Shown: piece by piece, positions 62,855 through 64,000 of the stretch
Layout: the number at the start of each line of letters is the position of its first letter
Position numbering within the stretch: the first letter of the stretch is position 1
Origin: Bacteroidales bacterium
Lineage (GTDB): Bacteria > Bacteroidota > Bacteroidia > Bacteroidales > UBA10428
Reading direction: 5' to 3'
Length of the DNA stretch: 64,000 bases
NCBI GenBank assembly: GCA_016928305.1
Contig: JAFGKY010000134.1
Coordinates: 16,717 to 80,716 of the forward strand
Position numbers and translations under genes: made by a program
The notes under the pieces: generated by a model
Seen by the model: only the letters and a program-made list of their open reading frames with translations
The model's database searches: none
Told to the model about the DNA's origin: nothing

Positions 62855-64000
62855 TTAAATGCTCCCGTAAATTATCCCTGTAAAGGTTGCCATGAAAACA
62901 ACCAGTACCACATAGACAGCCGTTTTCTGTGTTCCGATAACTCCCCGGATTACCAACATGTTAGGCAGTGATAAGGAGGGACCGGCCAGCAGTAGGGCCA
63001 AGGCCGGTCCCTTACCCATACCTGATGCAATTAATCCCTGCAAAATAGGCACCTCGGTAAGTGTTGCAAAATACATAAAAGCACCTACTACAGAAGCAAA
63101 CAAGTTGGAGAAAACCGAGTTACCTCCTACTAGTGCTGCAATCCATTCATTGGGGATCACACCGGTAATCGTTACATCATCATGTGTGGAACCCAGTAAA
63201 AAACCGGCAATGATAACACCTAAGGCCAGTAGTGGCATGATCTGTTTTGCAAAGTCCCAGGTGGCCAGCGTCCATTCTTTATTTTCCGGTTCGTTTTTGT
63301 CCTTTAAGGTCATAATACTTAACGCGGTTATGCCAACAAGCATAGGGACCAGCGGAGCCAGCTTTGCATTTTCAATGAAACCGTAAGCCAGTATTGCAGC
63401 AGCGATGGTGGCAACCGCCCCAAGCAACACCCATTGCCATTTTATTTTCAGGATTTTTATCAGGGAATACACAAGAAGAATACTGAAAAAACCCGTTATA
63501 TACCATTTGTATGACCAGATATAAAACCAGGTACTTGTTGTATCACCTTCCCCTGGTTTTCCCCAGTTCGCAAAAACCAGGATCAGCACCAGCACAAAGA
63601 AGTGAAAGGAAGTCTGCCAAATGGGCCTTTTTTCAGGCTGAAGGGGAATGATCATCTGCTCCTCACGCTTGACCTTTTCCTCTTTCCGGTAGATGAGCGA
63701 CATCACCATGCCGATGATAACACTGAAAGCAACCGCGCCGATAACGCGGGCGACTCCCATTTCAAAGCCCAGGATGCGCGCCGTAAGGATAATAGCCAGG
63801 ATGTTGATGGCTGGCCCGGAATACAGGAAGGCTATGGCCGGACCCAATCCTGCACCACGTTTGTGAATGCTTGAGAATAAAGGAAGAATGGTACAGGAAC
63901 ATACGGCCAGGATGGTACCGGAAACGGCGGCAACGGAATACGACAACCATTTTTTTGCATTGGCCCCGAAATATTTCAGCACAGACCCCTGGCTCACAAA
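62855..64000 (-). CDS. Permease of the DUF318/ArsP type (5' end cut by window)
   Basis: At least 381 residues are visible. The frame stays open to the window edge (FVSQGSVLKYFG), and family members have an extra N-terminal membrane region, so the true start lies beyond 64000. The GTG at 63997 is probably internal. About eight to ten helices are seen, with the conserved VCSCTILPLFSSIHKRGAGLGPAIAFLYSGPAIN split at 30-65 and GMGKGPALALLLAGPSLSLPNML near 325. Relatives include ArsP, which exports trivalent organoarsenicals. Placement just upstream of arsC and arsM supports an arsenic role, but related permeases sit near other metal genes. Confidence 0.8.
   Translation of the reverse strand, partial: FVSQGSVLKYFGANAKKWLSYSVAAVSGTILAVCSCTILPLFSSIHKRGAGLGPAIAFLYSGPAINILAIILTARILGFEMGVARVIGAVAFSVIIGMVMSLIYRKEEKVKREEQMIIPLQPEKRPIWQTSFHFFVLVLILVFANWGKPGEGDTTSTWFYIWSYKWYITGFFSILLVYSLIKILKIKWQWVLLGAVATIAAAILAYGFIENAKLAPLVPMLVGITALSIMTLKDKNEPENKEWTLATWDFAKQIMPLLALGVIIAGFLLGSTHDDVTITGVIPNEWIAALVGGNSVFSNLFASVVGAFMYFATLTEVPILQGLIASGMGKGPALALLLAGPSLSLPNMLVIRGVIGTQKTAVYVVLVVFMATFTGIIYGSI

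Overview
The window reads as a chromosomal segment of a Bacteroidota (Bacteroidetes) organism, most likely of the order Bacteroidales. The supporting signs are a protein ending in a type IX secretion (T9SS) sorting domain, a PorE-like TPR/propeller/OmpA protein, a two-component 'Reg_prop' hybrid kinase, SiaB/SiaC-type signalling proteins, the Bacteroidetes form of SerA, and promoters of the TTTG-N20-TAnnTTTG type (best example before rpsA). Coding density is high and genes lie on both strands. I see no rRNA, tRNA, CRISPR array, prophage or IS element.

Layout. 1-2.0 kb: the 3' end of xylose isomerase and a XylE-like sugar/H+ symporter. 2.0-6.8 kb: an export cassette on the minus strand (HlyD-like adaptor, C39-peptidase ABC exporter, lipoprotein) with no visible precursor peptide. 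6.9-11.4 kb: a T9SS-sorted protein with a translationally coupled secreted protein, YjbQ, a phosphohexomutase and a small membrane protein. 11.6-17.7 kb: a DUF4914-like P-loop protein, then rmlA-rmlC-rmlD and a UDP-sugar dehydrogenase (no rmlB). 17.9-34.7 kb: rpsA, a STAS protein, RNase Z, GMP synthase, a SiaC-like protein, a CtpA protease, an rRNA methyltransferase, SiaB-SiaC, a TerB/FHA-like/ABCG transporter, ClpB, and a STAS-Hpt pair. 34.8-44.8 kb: a TPR protein and PorE-like protein, gcvT, comB-like, serC-serA-DUF1015, rsmE and a YfcE-like phosphoesterase. 44.8-53.9 kb: a giant beta-rich exported protein and a large hybrid histidine kinase. 53.9-60.1 kb: tpiA, SemiSWEET, two SGNH hydrolases, a DMT transporter and glycogen phosphorylase. 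60.2-64 kb: an arsenic resistance cluster (acr3, arsM, arsC, permease) cut by the window edge.

Two themes are not explained by ordinary gene content. First, partner-switching and phosphorelay parts are concentrated between 20 and 35 kb: two STAS proteins, two SiaC proteins, one SiaB kinase and one Hpt. They are interleaved with ribosomal, RNA-processing and proteostasis genes, and one upstream sequence block is shared by clpB and the first SiaC gene. Second, many intergenic gaps hold arrays of 7-, 8- or 9-bp units, nearly always immediately downstream of a stop codon. The gaps also hold palindromic elements (219-261, 9011-9086) and a 209-bp inverted repeat with perfect 9-bp ends (13692-13900).

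All functional calls rest on reading motifs by eye. No database search was run.
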